From NCBI GenBank assembly GCA_003524145.1, contig DODZ01000048.1, positions 1 through 39,558 of the forward strand: 39,558 nucleotides of DNA. The letters are read 5' to 3'. Within the stretch, counting starts at the first letter, position 1. Every line of letters starts with the position of its first letter. Below the pieces are notes generated by a model, which was given only the letters and a program-made list of their open reading frames with translations, was not told the origin of the DNA and did no database searches. Shown here one piece after another: positions 7,477-15,510 of this stretch. Origin of the DNA: Candidatus Apopatosoma intestinale (GTDB lineage Bacteria > Bacillota > Clostridia > Oscillospirales > CAG-272). The position numbers and the translations under genes are program-made.

Positions 7477-9264
7477 ATGCAAAAAAACAAAAAAACAAAA
7501 GGCGGCGCACGCATCATGCGCACTGCACTGCTGCGACTGACAGCCTGCGCCATGATGATAGCGCTGGCAATAATCTTATGTCGTCTGCTCGGCTTTCCTC
7601 AAACGGGGGCATATCGGGTTGAGATTAGCTTTCTTCCGATAGCGGTTGTTGCAATGATGTTCGGTCCGGTGTGGGCTGGTGCTTCATATGGAATAGCCGA
7701 TCTGCTCGGTGCGGCGGTGACAACGGGAATAAATCCGTTTATTACGCTTTGCAAGGTTGCTTTCGGCGCGGCTATGGGCTTTGCTTTCTATAAGAAAAAG
7801 CCCGGCATTATCCGCACGGTAGTGTTTTACATCGTCGCGGGGCTTGTGATTGATATCGGCATGATGTCACTTATATTTATTTACGGCTTTGGCTACAGCG
7901 TCAAGGCGGCTCTCGGCTACAGGCTCATCGGTTTTGCAGTGAATACGCCTGTGCGCATACTCCTCATGATCCTTACCTGCAAGTATCTTATGCCGCTCAT
8001 TTCGCAATATGGAAAAAAGCTTGAGAGGGGCGGTGGCTTTGCCTCATATGCAAATGGCTTTCAGGCGGTGCCGAGGCTCGGGCTTGACCGTATAAGAATG
8101 CTTATGGCTTTGCTCGGAAATCCGCAGGATAAGCTCCATTGCATCCATATCGCGGGTACAAACGGCAAAGGCTCTGTCTGCGCCTTTGCAGAGTCTATTC
8201 TCGAGGCAGCGGGCTACAGAGTAGGCAAATACATATCTCCGAATCTATTGTGCGTAAACGAGCGCATAACGCTCTGCGGCAAGGAGATTTCGGACAGCGA
8301 GCTGAATGGGCTTTTTCGGAAAATAGAAAAATGCTCGCGCAAAATCGAAAAGAAAACCGGCGAGCAGGTTTCACAGTTTGAAATATGGACAGCGGCGGCA
8401 TTTATGTATTTTGCGGAGCATGAGTGCGACTATGTTGTACTTGAAACGGGGCTCGGCGGCGAATTTGATGCGACGAATGTCATATCACGCAATACTATGG
8501 CGGTGCTTACGCAGATTGATCTCGACCATATGAAGCTTCTCGGCGATACCGTAGAGAAAATAGCGGCGACGAAGAGTAAGATAATCAAAGCCGCCTGCGA
8601 AAGCGGAGTTACGGTTGTAACAGGTCAGAAGCAGAGCGTAATTGATGTCATAGCGGTGCAGGCACAGGCTTGCGGTACGCGGCTTGTCGTCAGCGGGGAA
8701 GCCGAAAGCGAGGGCTTTACGGGGATTTACGAGCGCTTCTCATATCGCGGCATGGAGCATCTGCAAAGCGGGCTCGGCGGCATCTATCAGGCGGCAAATG
8801 CCTGCACGGCGATAGAGATTGCGCTCGCGCTGAATATAGACGAAAAATATATCCGCGAGGGACTTTCAAAAGCGAAAAATCCGGCGAGGTTTGAGATAAT
8901 CGGCGAAAATCCAACGGAAATCTATGACGGAGCGCACAATCCGAACGGAATACGTGCACTCGCAGCATCCATGGAGAGATATTTTCCGAATGCAGACAGG
9001 ACAGTCATTTTCGCATGTATGAGGGATAAGGATTTCATGCCCTCGCTTCATATGCTCGATGACGGTAGGACGAAGTTTATCTTCACCACGGTACAGAATA
9101 ACGAACGCGCTATGGGTGCCGCAGAGCTTTGCGAGGCGGCAAAGGCGGGAGGTATCGCAGGGGAATATCGCGATGACCTGAAATCGGCAATCGCCGCGGC
9201 AGAGAAGAATAGCTCCCTTATTCTCATCTGCGGCTCGCTGTATCTCTACAAGGACAGATTTTGA
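7477..9264 (+). CDS. folC: Fused folate ECF transporter S component (FolT) and folylpolyglutamate synthase (FolC)
   Basis: 595 residues from the ATG at 7477, 7 nt after GGAGGTG; the frame is open further up but without a ribosome site. Residues about 14-180 are a hydrophobic FolT-type S component, with RVEISFLPIAVVAMMFGPVW and YGIADLLGA typical of folate S subunits. After a short glycine-containing linker (about 181-190) a complete FolC/Mur-ligase domain follows: LDRIRMLMALLGNPQ, P-loop GTNGKGS at 227-233, a SPN-type substrate loop, TGLGGEFDATNVI, TQIDLDHMKLLGDT, the lysine-containing ATKSKIIK and DGAHNPNG. FolT binds folate and works with the ECF energising module encoded elsewhere; FolC adds glutamates and traps it in the cell. 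The fusion would couple uptake to trapping. It is controlled by a THF riboswitch. Confidence 0.92.
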   Translation: MQKNKKTKGGARIMRTALLRLTACAMMIALAIILCRLLGFPQTGAYRVEISFLPIAVVAMMFGPVWAGASYGIADLLGAAVTTGINPFITLCKVAFGAAMGFAFYKKKPGIIRTVVFYIVAGLVIDIGMMSLIFIYGFGYSVKAALGYRLIGFAVNTPVRILLMILTCKYLMPLISQYGKKLERGGGFASYANGFQAVPRLGLDRIRMLMALLGNPQDKLHCIHIAGTNGKGSVCAFAESILEAAGYRVGKYISPNLLCVNERITLCGKEISDSELNGLFRKIEKCSRKIEKKTGEQVSQFEIWTAAAFMYFAEHECDYVVLETGLGGEFDATNVISRNTMAVLTQIDLDHMKLLGDTVEKIAATKSKIIKAACESGVTVVTGQKQSVIDVIAVQAQACGTRLVVSGEAESEGFTGIYERFSYRGMEHLQSGLGGIYQAANACTAIEIALALNIDEKYIREGLSKAKNPARFEIIGENPTEIYDGAHNPNGIRALAASMERYFPNADRTVIFACMRDKDFMPSLHMLDDGRTKFIFTTVQNNERAMGAAELCEAAKAGGIAGEYRDDLKSAIAAAEKNSSLILICGSLYLYKDRF

Positions 9265-9330
9265 AGAAATAGATTGTAGTCGACTGATGAGGTATATGTA
9301 AAGAATTCGCGACATCGAAATATAGATTTT

Positions 9331-9385
9331 ACTCCTCATCCACCGCTGTCACGGTCCCCCTTCTCCCGCAGGAGAAGGCTACATA
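9331..9385. repeat. Fragment of a dispersed intergenic repeat
   Basis: The stretch beginning TCCTCATCCACCG, then GGTCCCCCTTCTCCC and GGAGAAGGCT, resembles a short dispersed intergenic element I know from gut Firmicutes genomes; the GGAGAAGG/CCTTCTCC arms (about 9358-9378) can pair. Only one copy is in the window, so the repeat status is from memory and not from internal evidence. Confidence 0.4.
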
Positions 9386-9436
9386 AAAAATATATTTTTC
9401 TGCTTTTTGTGGTAAAAATACTTTTTCTGCAGACTG

Positions 9437-9470
9437 CAAAAACGGAAGTGGCAAAGCCGCTTCCGTTTTT
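9437..9470. terminator. Bidirectional intrinsic terminator
   Basis: A 10-bp GC-rich stem with one G-T pair (9443-9452 with 9456-9465) and AAA loop, extended by A-run/T-run on both sides. It ends the convergent FolT-FolC and S24/S26 peptidase transcripts. Confidence 0.85.
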
Positions 9471-9479
9471 GTCTTTATT

Positions 9480-9917
9480 TTATTTTTTTCTTCTGAAAAT
9501 ACGATGATATACAGCCAGCGGGATGTTTTTCAGATATCTGAAAAACCATGTGATGGGCTGTTTTTTTGCGTATTTTATGAGCTTTTTGTCATTGCATGGA
9601 ATATATCTTCCGTTTTTGTAGACGGCATCTGCGATAGCAATGATATTCTCGCGCGATACAAGCTCCGAGCCCAAGCAGTTATCTCCGCGGATGACATACC
9701 CGTCCTCGCGTATTTTTATTATCCTGTGCAGCACAAGAGCGCCGTTTGCCCGCTTGAAGAGAACGATATCGTTCTTTTGCAGTTCGCGGTTTACGGGGAT
9801 GAGATGCACTGCGTCTTTATTTTGGTCGAGCAGCGGCATCATGGAAACGCCCTTTATCGTATGCACGAGCGAGCCTTGTTCTCGGAGAAGCCTCTCTGTT
9901 GAATATTCCTCGCTCAT
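9480..9917 (-). CDS. S24/S26 family peptidase (signal-peptidase-like)
   Basis: 145 residues. IKGVSMMPLL at 21-30 holds the nucleophile Ser25 in the S26/S24 consensus, KNDIVLFKR is the following strand, and LVLHRIIKI has a histidine (His64) where SipW/ER-type signal peptidases have their catalytic partner; GYVIRGDNCLGSE completes the domain. There is no obvious N-terminal membrane anchor; the C-terminus is basic with an aromatic helix (about 120-137) that could associate with the membrane. It overlaps the pqqD-like gene by 4 nt and is last in a four-gene operon. In such cassettes this protein is a candidate for maturation of a modified peptide, but no target is visible. Confidence 0.75.
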   Translation of the reverse strand: MSEEYSTERLLREQGSLVHTIKGVSMMPLLDQNKDAVHLIPVNRELQKNDIVLFKRANGALVLHRIIKIREDGYVIRGDNCLGSELVSRENIIAIADAVYKNGRYIPCNDKKLIKYAKKQPITWFFRYLKNIPLAVYHRIFRRKK

Positions 9918-10183
9918 TCCTCCACCAAGCCCTGCTTTCTAAGCGTGTCAATGACCTTCAGCACATTTTCGAGAGCTACATCGCGTTCAACCTCATATTT
10001 TTCGCATACGGCATCAGTCACCTTTTCGGCTGTGGTGTCGCTCTCTGCGAGAAGTGTGGCGATAAAGCCTGCCGTGCCGTTCATTTTTATCATTCCGTTG
10101 AATGCTTTGCCCGCTTCCCCTGCGGCAACGGCGATATAATCGTTTCCGTTTTTGGTGATGATAAATCCTTCTTTAAGCTTCAT
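9914..10183 (-). CDS. PqqD-family peptide chaperone
   Basis: 89 residues matching PqqD (Coenzyme_PQQ_synth_D): KEGFIITKNGNDYIAV forms the opening beta-hairpins; the middle has the MNGTAGFI segment, followed by a helix and the C-terminal winged-helix-like end VLKVIDTLRKQGLVEE. PqqD proteins bind leader peptides of ribosomally made peptides and present them to modifying enzymes. It overlaps both neighbours (1 nt with the kinase-like gene, 4 nt with the peptidase), so all three are made together. A precursor peptide gene was not found nearby. Confidence 0.75.
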   Translation of the reverse strand: MKLKEGFIITKNGNDYIAVAAGEAGKAFNGMIKMNGTAGFIATLLAESDTTAEKVTDAVCEKYEVERDVALENVLKVIDTLRKQGLVEE

Positions 10184-10902
10184 TATTTTTCTCCTTTACT
10201 CATCGTATTGTATGAAAGCTCGGCGGCTTCCTGCGATATATTGCATTCAAGCTGCCAGAGCGGTATGCGCTGTGCTATTTCGGCGAGGCTTCGCATTACA
10301 TGTGCAAGCCCCTCGGCTGTGGGTGTTCTGTATGTCTGGCGGTAGAGAAGCGGCATTGCGTCACTTCCGGAGACAGGCACGATCTTATTTTCCGTGGCGC
10401 GCGAGAGGAAGCATATGCCTGCTATATCCGCATGCGAATTTTCGCCCCAGCGTTCCTTGCCGTTCCATGGAGTGCCGTATACCGTTATGTGCCCGGGTGT
10501 TACCCTGATAAGCGGTTTGTCGCCGTTTATGATGCGCACGCGCTCTCCGAGAATCTCTTTCCAGAGGGAAGCGTGCGTACTTTTTCCCGTGCCGGACGGC
10601 GCGGTGAAAAGGTATGCCTTTCCGTCTACAGCCACAGCACAGCTGTGAAAGAGGATTATTCCTCTGTCCGGAATTTTGTCACATAGCTTTCTGTAAAAAG
10701 CGAGGGACTCATAATACCCGTCAGAGTAGCTTTTATCTTCCGAGCGCTCTTTTTCCGCCGCGATATCGTCCTCTGTCATTTCTATGGAAAATTCCGGTGT
10801 CATGTCTGTAATATAATCGCGGCACTGTCGCACGAGATATTCGCCCGTGCATATCATTTCCACGGGAATACCGGCGAGAAGATATGTGTTTTTATATTTC
10901 AT
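10183..10902 (-). CDS. HPr-kinase/PEPCK-fold ATPase
   Basis: 239 residues. The P-loop APSGTGKST at 101-109 is preceded by HSCAVAVDGKAYLF and followed by INGDKPLI (about 125-132), the pattern of the HPr kinase/PEP carboxykinase-like superfamily often linked to PqqD genes. It lacks the N-terminal domain of true HprK, so it is unlikely to regulate the PTS. In lasso-peptide clusters related kinases phosphorylate the precursor, and others of this type occur in cassettes of unknown product. The start is 9 nt downstream of the DUF4097 stop and its stop overlaps the pqqD-like start. Confidence 0.7.
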   Translation of the reverse strand: MKYKNTYLLAGIPVEMICTGEYLVRQCRDYITDMTPEFSIEMTEDDIAAEKERSEDKSYSDGYYESLAFYRKLCDKIPDRGIILFHSCAVAVDGKAYLFTAPSGTGKSTHASLWKEILGERVRIINGDKPLIRVTPGHITVYGTPWNGKERWGENSHADIAGICFLSRATENKIVPVSGSDAMPLLYRQTYRTPTAEGLAHVMRSLAEIAQRIPLWQLECNISQEAAELSYNTMSKGEK

Positions 10903-10911
10903 TGGCTTACC

Positions 10912-11790
10912 TTATACCTTACTGTTTCGCTTTGTGGAGAGATCGCCGCTGACGGTTTTAACTTTTACAGTGCATCTTTTTGCTCCCGTTTTATAATCGG
11001 ATTCGGCAGAGTGCTTTCCGGAGGTAGTGGAGAAATCAAGGTCTATTCCTATATCACCGATTAGTGTGAGAACTATATCTCCGCTTGTGGTGTCTATATC
11101 GACTGCCGCAGCATCGAAAATGCCGAGCTCAACATCGCCGGAAACGCTGCCCGCCTTTATGGTGCCTGCTTCGGCGCGGTTGTTTCTTATATCGCCGGAA
11201 ACGCTTTCAAATTCCAGATTGTCTGTAGCTTTTGCATGGGATACGAAGATATCTCCAGATACGGACGATATATCAATATCATCGGCGCAGGCGGCTGTTA
11301 TTGTCGTATCGCCGGAGACGTTGGATATTCTGATATCCTTCATATCAAGTTTACCCGAGAAAACATCGGCGCTGACAGAGGTTATTTCCAGTTCAACTCC
11401 GTGAGGGATTTCTATATTCAGACTCTTTTGCTCGGGGTCGATTACTCCTCTGAAAAGAGATTTACAATATTTTATGATAAGTGTTTTGCCGTCGGAATAA
11501 TAGTGCAGCTGTTCGCTTTCGGCGAGGCTTGTCCCGTTTTCGTAAACGCTCAGAATGTCGCTTTCCGTAGCCGTGGCATTCACTTCGCCTGCTACCCAGT
11601 CTATCTCAACTTTTTCTATTCCGCTTGATGAATAGGAGAAGCCGCCTGCCATGTATTTTTCGGCATTGTCATATTTTCGGTAGTTTACATAGTTTGGCTC
11701 ACTGCTGTTGACATAAAAACATGATGAGAGCGAAAACAGAGCGGCAAATATGAGCGCAAGTGCGATAATCAACGAAAATACCTTTTTCAT
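10912..11790 (-). CDS. DUF4097 family beta-helix lipoprotein
   Basis: 292 residues from the ATG at 11790, which follows GGAGG at 11797-11801; an upstream in-frame ATG lacks a ribosome site. The start is a lipoprotein signal peptide with lipobox LSSC (Cys24). The C-terminal two thirds carry repeated strands centred on S-V-S-G-D or T-T-S-G (for example SVSGDI, SVSGDV, TTSGDI, TVSGDL), typical of DUF4097/DUF4098 adhesin-like beta-solenoids. It should be anchored outside the cytoplasmic membrane. Role is unknown; in other bacteria such proteins occur with envelope-stress or signalling genes. First gene of the operon leading into the HprK-like/PqqD/S26 trio. Confidence 0.8.
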   Translation of the reverse strand: MKKVFSLIIALALIFAALFSLSSCFYVNSSEPNYVNYRKYDNAEKYMAGGFSYSSSGIEKVEIDWVAGEVNATATESDILSVYENGTSLAESEQLHYYSDGKTLIIKYCKSLFRGVIDPEQKSLNIEIPHGVELEITSVSADVFSGKLDMKDIRISNVSGDTTITAACADDIDISSVSGDIFVSHAKATDNLEFESVSGDIRNNRAEAGTIKAGSVSGDVELGIFDAAAVDIDTTSGDIVLTLIGDIGIDLDFSTTSGKHSAESDYKTGAKRCTVKVKTVSGDLSTKRNSKV

Positions 11791-11820
11791 AACAAACCTC
11801 CTTATATAATAATCATAACA

Positions 11821-11849
11821 ATTATATATCAAAAAGAGCAATAAGTCAA
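11821..11849 (-). promoter_or_regulatory. Sigma-A promoter of the DUF4097-HprK-PqqD-S26 operon
   Basis: On the minus strand TTGACT (11844-11849) and a perfect TATAAT (11821-11826) are spaced by 17 nt, about 30 nt upstream of the DUF4097 start. This is a strong promoter. Confidence 0.85.
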
Positions 11850-11947
11850 TAATTCCGAGACATAAAATCGGATTTGTGGCATTTTTTGTCTATGCCGAAT
11901 AGTATTATTTAGAAATATTACCGCATTTTTGCGGAAAGGCGGTTTTT

Positions 11948-12661
11948 ATGGAGATAATACTTGTCGGAGCCTGCGGCAAAATGGGCAGAGAAGTGGCAAG
12001 GGGGCTTTTTGACGGTATGCATATTGCAGTTTCCGTGGATTTGCGTTCGCACTGCAAAAATATATCCGATTACAGGGGTGAGGCAGATGTGATAATAGAT
12101 TTTTCTTCGCATACGGCAACGGAGGAAACACTCACATATGCCGTGCGACGAGGGCTTCCGTGCGTTATCGCCTCTACCGGTCAAAACAGCCGCGAGAGAG
12201 CGGCACTGACAAGGGCGGCGGCGCATATTCCGGTTTTTTATTCCGAAAATATGTCGCTCGGAATAGCCGTACTGCTCGAATCGGCAAAAGCGGCGGCGGA
12301 GATAATGCGCGATGCCGAGATAGAAATAATAGAAAAGCACCACTCGGCAAAGCTGGATTCTCCGAGCGGCACTGCACTCATGCTCGCAAGAGAATTGCTT
12401 TCCGAAAACGGGCGTATCGTGACGGCGAGAAACGGAGACGAGCCGCGTGCCGGGCATGATATCGGCATTTCCAGCGTGCGCATAGGAAATATCAGGGGCT
12501 ACCATGAGGTAATCATTTCAAACGGAAAGGAAACGCTGTCTTTTTCCCATGAGGTGGAGGACAGGAGCGTTTTCGCGAGAGGAGCGCTGAGCGCGGCATG
12601 CTTTATCATAAAAAAAGAAAAAGGGCTCTACGGAATGTATGACCTGGTACATCTGAAATAA
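11948..12661 (+). CDS. dapB: 4-hydroxy-tetrahydrodipicolinate reductase
   Basis: 237 residues, at the short end for DapB. The nucleotide-binding loop GACGKMGRE lies at 7-15; the central strand is DVIIDFSSHTA; STGQ and FYSENMSLGIAV follow; catalytic EKHHSAKLDSPSGTA (His131/His132, Lys135) is intact, with the C-terminal HEVEDRSVFARGAL. The enzyme reduces HTPA to tetrahydrodipicolinate in the lysine and diaminopimelate pathway, using NAD(P)H. It is the only lysine-pathway gene here. The ribosome site AAAGGCGG (11935-11942) directly follows a small hairpin CCGCA-TTTT-TGCGG (11921-11934). No convincing promoter was found in the ~100 nt upstream. Confidence 0.93.
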   Translation: MEIILVGACGKMGREVARGLFDGMHIAVSVDLRSHCKNISDYRGEADVIIDFSSHTATEETLTYAVRRGLPCVIASTGQNSRERAALTRAAAHIPVFYSENMSLGIAVLLESAKAAAEIMRDAEIEIIEKHHSAKLDSPSGTALMLARELLSENGRIVTARNGDEPRAGHDIGISSVRIGNIRGYHEVIISNGKETLSFSHEVEDRSVFARGALSAACFIIKKEKGLYGMYDLVHLK

Positions 12662-12737
12662 CAAATTTTCAAAAATAAAAATTGACAGCATAAAATTCCG
12701 TCTCTTTTCGCAAAATATATCCGGAGGTGAAAAAATC

Positions 12738-12911
12738 ATGACGGAAAAAGAACTTTTATATATTGAGGACGCACTCGGACACGAAAAATACTTCAAGGAC
12801 AAATGCAACGAGACAATAGCAAATCTGCAGGATCCGGAGCTTAAAAATCTCGTTTCGACGATGCTCGAAAAGCACGGAAAAATTTATCAGAGCTTCTATA
12901 ATCTGCTCTGA
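12738..12911 (+). CDS. Small helical protein, possibly spore-coat associated
   Basis: 57 residues, preceded by a strong GGAGGTGA (12723-12730). The sequence MTEKELLYIEDALGHEKYF with later STMLEKHGKIYQSFYNLL is helical and resembles the small partner proteins encoded beside CotF-type coat genes in Clostridia. It stops 16 nt before the CotF-like gene, and the two share spacing and strand, so they form one unit. A TTGACA at 12682-12687 has no matching -10 box; a sporulation sigma factor may be used instead, which I cannot prove. Confidence 0.7.
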   Translation: MTEKELLYIEDALGHEKYFKDKCNETIANLQDPELKNLVSTMLEKHGKIYQSFYNLL

Positions 12912-12927
12912 TGGGAGGGAGAATAAA

Positions 12928-13170
12928 ATGGACGACAGAAATCTTATGGAAACGCTCCTTTTGCTTGAGAAGGGTGTTTGCAGTCTTTATATGCACGGCA
13001 CAATAGAATCCTCTACGGCGAGCGTAAACAAGACATTTGGCGATGCTCTCGGAGAATCACTCGGCATACAGGGTACGGTTTATGACAAGATGGCGGCGAA
13101 GGGCTGGTATCAGACGACTGCTGCCGAGCAGAACAAAATTCAGACAGTGAAGCAGAAATTCACGATGTAA
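12928..13170 (+). CDS. Spore coat protein, CotF family
   Basis: 80 residues fitting the CotF family (coat F domain): NLMETLLLLEKGVCSLYMHG, then TIESSTASVNKTFGDAL and the ending VYDKMAAKGWYQTTAAEQ with KIQTVKQKF. The tyrosine-tryptophan-rich end is typical. Such proteins are laid down on the forespore surface late in sporulation, made by the mother cell. GGGAGGG ribosome site about 8 nt upstream. It indicates that the host is a spore former or descends from one. Confidence 0.88.
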   Translation: MDDRNLMETLLLLEKGVCSLYMHGTIESSTASVNKTFGDALGESLGIQGTVYDKMAAKGWYQTTAAEQNKIQTVKQKFTM

Positions 13171-13177
13171 ATATGAA

Positions 13178-13219
13178 AAAGCAGACCTTTTTGGCTTCCT
13201 ACCCGAAAAGGTCTGCTTT
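13178..13219. terminator. Bidirectional intrinsic terminator
   Basis: An 11-bp stem (13181-13191 with 13206-13216) extended by AAA/TTT lies between the stops of the convergent coat gene and CPBP protease gene. Confidence 0.85.
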
Positions 13220-13224
13220 GATAT

Positions 13225-14163
13225 TTATAATTTTATTGCCAGCCGTATTACCTTTGCGGCATAGACAGCGAGTCCCGCAAGCACTATACAGAAGATAAGC
13301 CACATGAGGCGGTTTTTCGATTTCTGCGATGAGGAAAGCTTGCCGATGACCGCTATTATGCTGTCGGAAGGCTTATGCAGGAGCGCCGCCATTTTCAGTC
13401 TGCGCAGGAGTACGAGTGAAACCACGATATACGGCAGTGCCGAAATGAGCTGCAGCGGGCTGTAATTGCGGATAGTACCCGACAGGCTTCCTTCGCCGAA
13501 TACTCCGGAGGAAAACAGCGCACAGAAATCCATGAAAGCATGGAGAGAGGCAACTACATATATGTTTCCCGTCCTGTAATAAAGTGCGGTGAGGCATATA
13601 CCGATAGCGGTAGCGCATACCGCCTGAACAGCAACTCCGACGATATCGGCATGAAGCGCATTGATAAAATGAACAGAACCGAATATCAGCCCTGATACTA
13701 TGGCGGAAAACCAAACGCCGCATGCATCTTCGCCGTATTTTTCAAAAATCATACGCGAGAGTATCCCGCGGAAGAATATTTCTTCGGCAAAGCCGACCGC
13801 TGCCATTGCGAGCACAAAAACCGCTATTTCAACCGAAGAGAGCGGCGCGCCGTGCTTTGATGAGCTGATGCTGACGATGAGGGTGGATACCGATATAAAT
13901 ATGAAATATCCGCCCGTACCGAGCCCATGAAGAAAGCCCTCACGTGATGAGCGAAAAATATCTTTCAACCCGAGAGCGAAGGCAAGCGTGATACCTACGG
14001 CAATACAGACGGCATCCGCAAGGAGCATGGGCAGGTACTTCGGATATGTCATATTCTCAGTGAGAATGGCAAATCCTGTCTGCACGACAGCCTGCACGGC
14101 AAGCATCAGAATGGCGCAGAGAGTTCCCGCGATAATGGGATACTTTTTTCTGAAATTTATCAT
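13225..14163 (-). CDS. CPBP family intramembrane metalloprotease (CAAX-protease type)
   Basis: 312 residues from the ATG at 14163 (GGAG 7 nt upstream); an earlier TTG start lacks support. About eight membrane segments. Motif 1 EEIFFRG (about 126-132) and motif 2 FGSVHFIN plus the later HAFMDF supply the Glu-Glu and His residues of the Rce1/CPBP metal site. These proteases sit in the membrane; members act in prenyl-protein processing, bacteriocin immunity or signalling. No bacteriocin gene is near, so the role is open. Directly downstream of the PrsA-like gene with a terminator between them. Confidence 0.85.
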   Translation of the reverse strand: MINFRKKYPIIAGTLCAILMLAVQAVVQTGFAILTENMTYPKYLPMLLADAVCIAVGITLAFALGLKDIFRSSREGFLHGLGTGGYFIFISVSTLIVSISSSKHGAPLSSVEIAVFVLAMAAVGFAEEIFFRGILSRMIFEKYGEDACGVWFSAIVSGLIFGSVHFINALHADIVGVAVQAVCATAIGICLTALYYRTGNIYVVASLHAFMDFCALFSSGVFGEGSLSGTIRNYSPLQLISALPYIVVSLVLLRRLKMAALLHKPSDSIIAVIGKLSSSQKSKNRLMWLIFCIVLAGLAVYAAKVIRLAIKL

Positions 14164-14179
14164 TTGAAAACTCCGAAAC

Positions 14180-14222
14180 AAAAAATCAGGAGCGGCAAAG
14201 GCACGATGATACCTCTGCCGCT
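14180..14222 (-). terminator. Intrinsic terminator of the PrsA-like gene
   Basis: On the minus strand a 7-bp stem (14216-14222 with 14191-14197), extended by 3 bp past one mismatch, is followed after a few bases by six T (14180-14185). Confidence 0.6.
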
Positions 14223-14263
14223 TTTACTTTGCAAACAGTATTACAAAATGCTTTAAGAAAAAA

Positions 14264-15481
14264 TCAGTTTGCCGCCGTTGTAGCTGTGGTGGACTCGCTT
14301 TCGCTTGTCTGCCAGTTTACATCTGTTTTATTGAAAACAACACCGTATTTTTTTATCATTTCTTCGCGATAGTTGTCAACCTCTTTATCAAATTTTTCGC
14401 CGGAGATTGTCTCTTTGATTTCATCCTTTACATCGCCGAAGTTTGTGAATGAAATGGTTTCATTATGTTTTATATTTTTCACTACGACATAGCCTATGGT
14501 GGAAAGAATCGGCTTACTGTATATCTCGCCGCTCTTTGTCGCCGTGGTGAGCGCGTACATCAATTCTGCACGGTAGAGCGAATTGATGTATGATTCGTAA
14601 TTCTTATATTCATCAGAATCCTTGTTGGCGTTGGCGTCGATTTTTATATTCTTTTCAGCCATCATTTCTTCGATAGCCTTTTTCTCCGCATCGAGGTCAT
14701 CCACTTTTATATATTCGCCCTCGGCAAGGGTAGCCTCGCCGGAAGCAAAGCCCGTGTAGAAATACTTATCACCGCTGTATTTCTTCTTGACTTCTTCGCG
14801 TGCGGCATCAAAGTCCATTCCGCCTGTTATTTTTTTGATATATTCCTCGGCTTCGGCTTTTTTTGCCGCGACCTCGGAAGCATCCTGCATATCGAGAATT
14901 TCGAGCAGGATTGCGTCATATACAATGCCGGGGGCGTGCGTATATTCGCTTATATGCTCATTGAAATAAGCAAGCGCTTCTTCGTCGGAAACATTGCATT
15001 TTTCTGATATTATTGAGATAATCTCTTTTGAAATTGCCTCGTATTTTACTATATTGTAGACAAAATTCTTGGAGAGTCCCAAGCTTTTACGGAAGCCCTC
15101 ATAGCCGCCGTCCTGATCATCGAAAAACGATTTTGCTTTATCAATTTCGTCCTTGAGCTTTTTCTCGCTGAAAGTAATGCCCTTTGCAGCAAGCTCTTTT
15201 TCATAGATTTTGTACCAGATAACAGAATCCGTACAGTGTGTTACTGCCATCGTGTAATTATAAGAAATCTTATCGTCTGTCGGCAACTCGATTTCATTCA
15301 TCCATACATAGTATGCGAGATAATCAAGAATTTCCGGATCGTTTCCGTAGATTATTTCTCCGTCGACTATAGCGACGGGAGTGCCTTTTTTTTCCTGCGG
15401 CTTCTTTCCACACGATGCAAAAGCAAGGCAGACCATAGTCAGCGCAAGGAAAAGCGCCGCCATCTTTTTTAAATTATTCAT
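14264..15481 (-). CDS. PrsA/SurA-like extracellular foldase lipoprotein
   Basis: 405 residues. Lipoprotein signal with lipobox FASC (Cys24), then VAIVDGEIIYGNDPEILDYLAYYV, the standard opening of SurA_N/PrsA chaperone domains, followed by a long helical region including EALAYFNEHISEY. The parvulin-like part (about 185-360, with LLEILDMQD, ATLAEGEYIKV and LSTIGYVVVKNIKHNE) is interrupted and weakly conserved, so isomerase activity is uncertain. The last ~20 residues are Ser/Thr rich. Such lipoproteins help secreted proteins fold outside the membrane. Confidence 0.75.
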   Translation of the reverse strand: MNNLKKMAALFLALTMVCLAFASCGKKPQEKKGTPVAIVDGEIIYGNDPEILDYLAYYVWMNEIELPTDDKISYNYTMAVTHCTDSVIWYKIYEKELAAKGITFSEKKLKDEIDKAKSFFDDQDGGYEGFRKSLGLSKNFVYNIVKYEAISKEIISIISEKCNVSDEEALAYFNEHISEYTHAPGIVYDAILLEILDMQDASEVAAKKAEAEEYIKKITGGMDFDAAREEVKKKYSGDKYFYTGFASGEATLAEGEYIKVDDLDAEKKAIEEMMAEKNIKIDANANKDSDEYKNYESYINSLYRAELMYALTTATKSGEIYSKPILSTIGYVVVKNIKHNETISFTNFGDVKDEIKETISGEKFDKEVDNYREEMIKKYGVVFNKTDVNWQTSESESTTATTAAN

Positions 15482-15510
15482 TTCAGTTTCCTTTCGGTAT
15501 TTTAGGAATA

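Noticed and set aside
12682..12720. Sigma-A promoter before the small coat genes
   Set aside because: TTGACA is present but no -10 box lies at an acceptable distance; a sporulation promoter could not be proven either.
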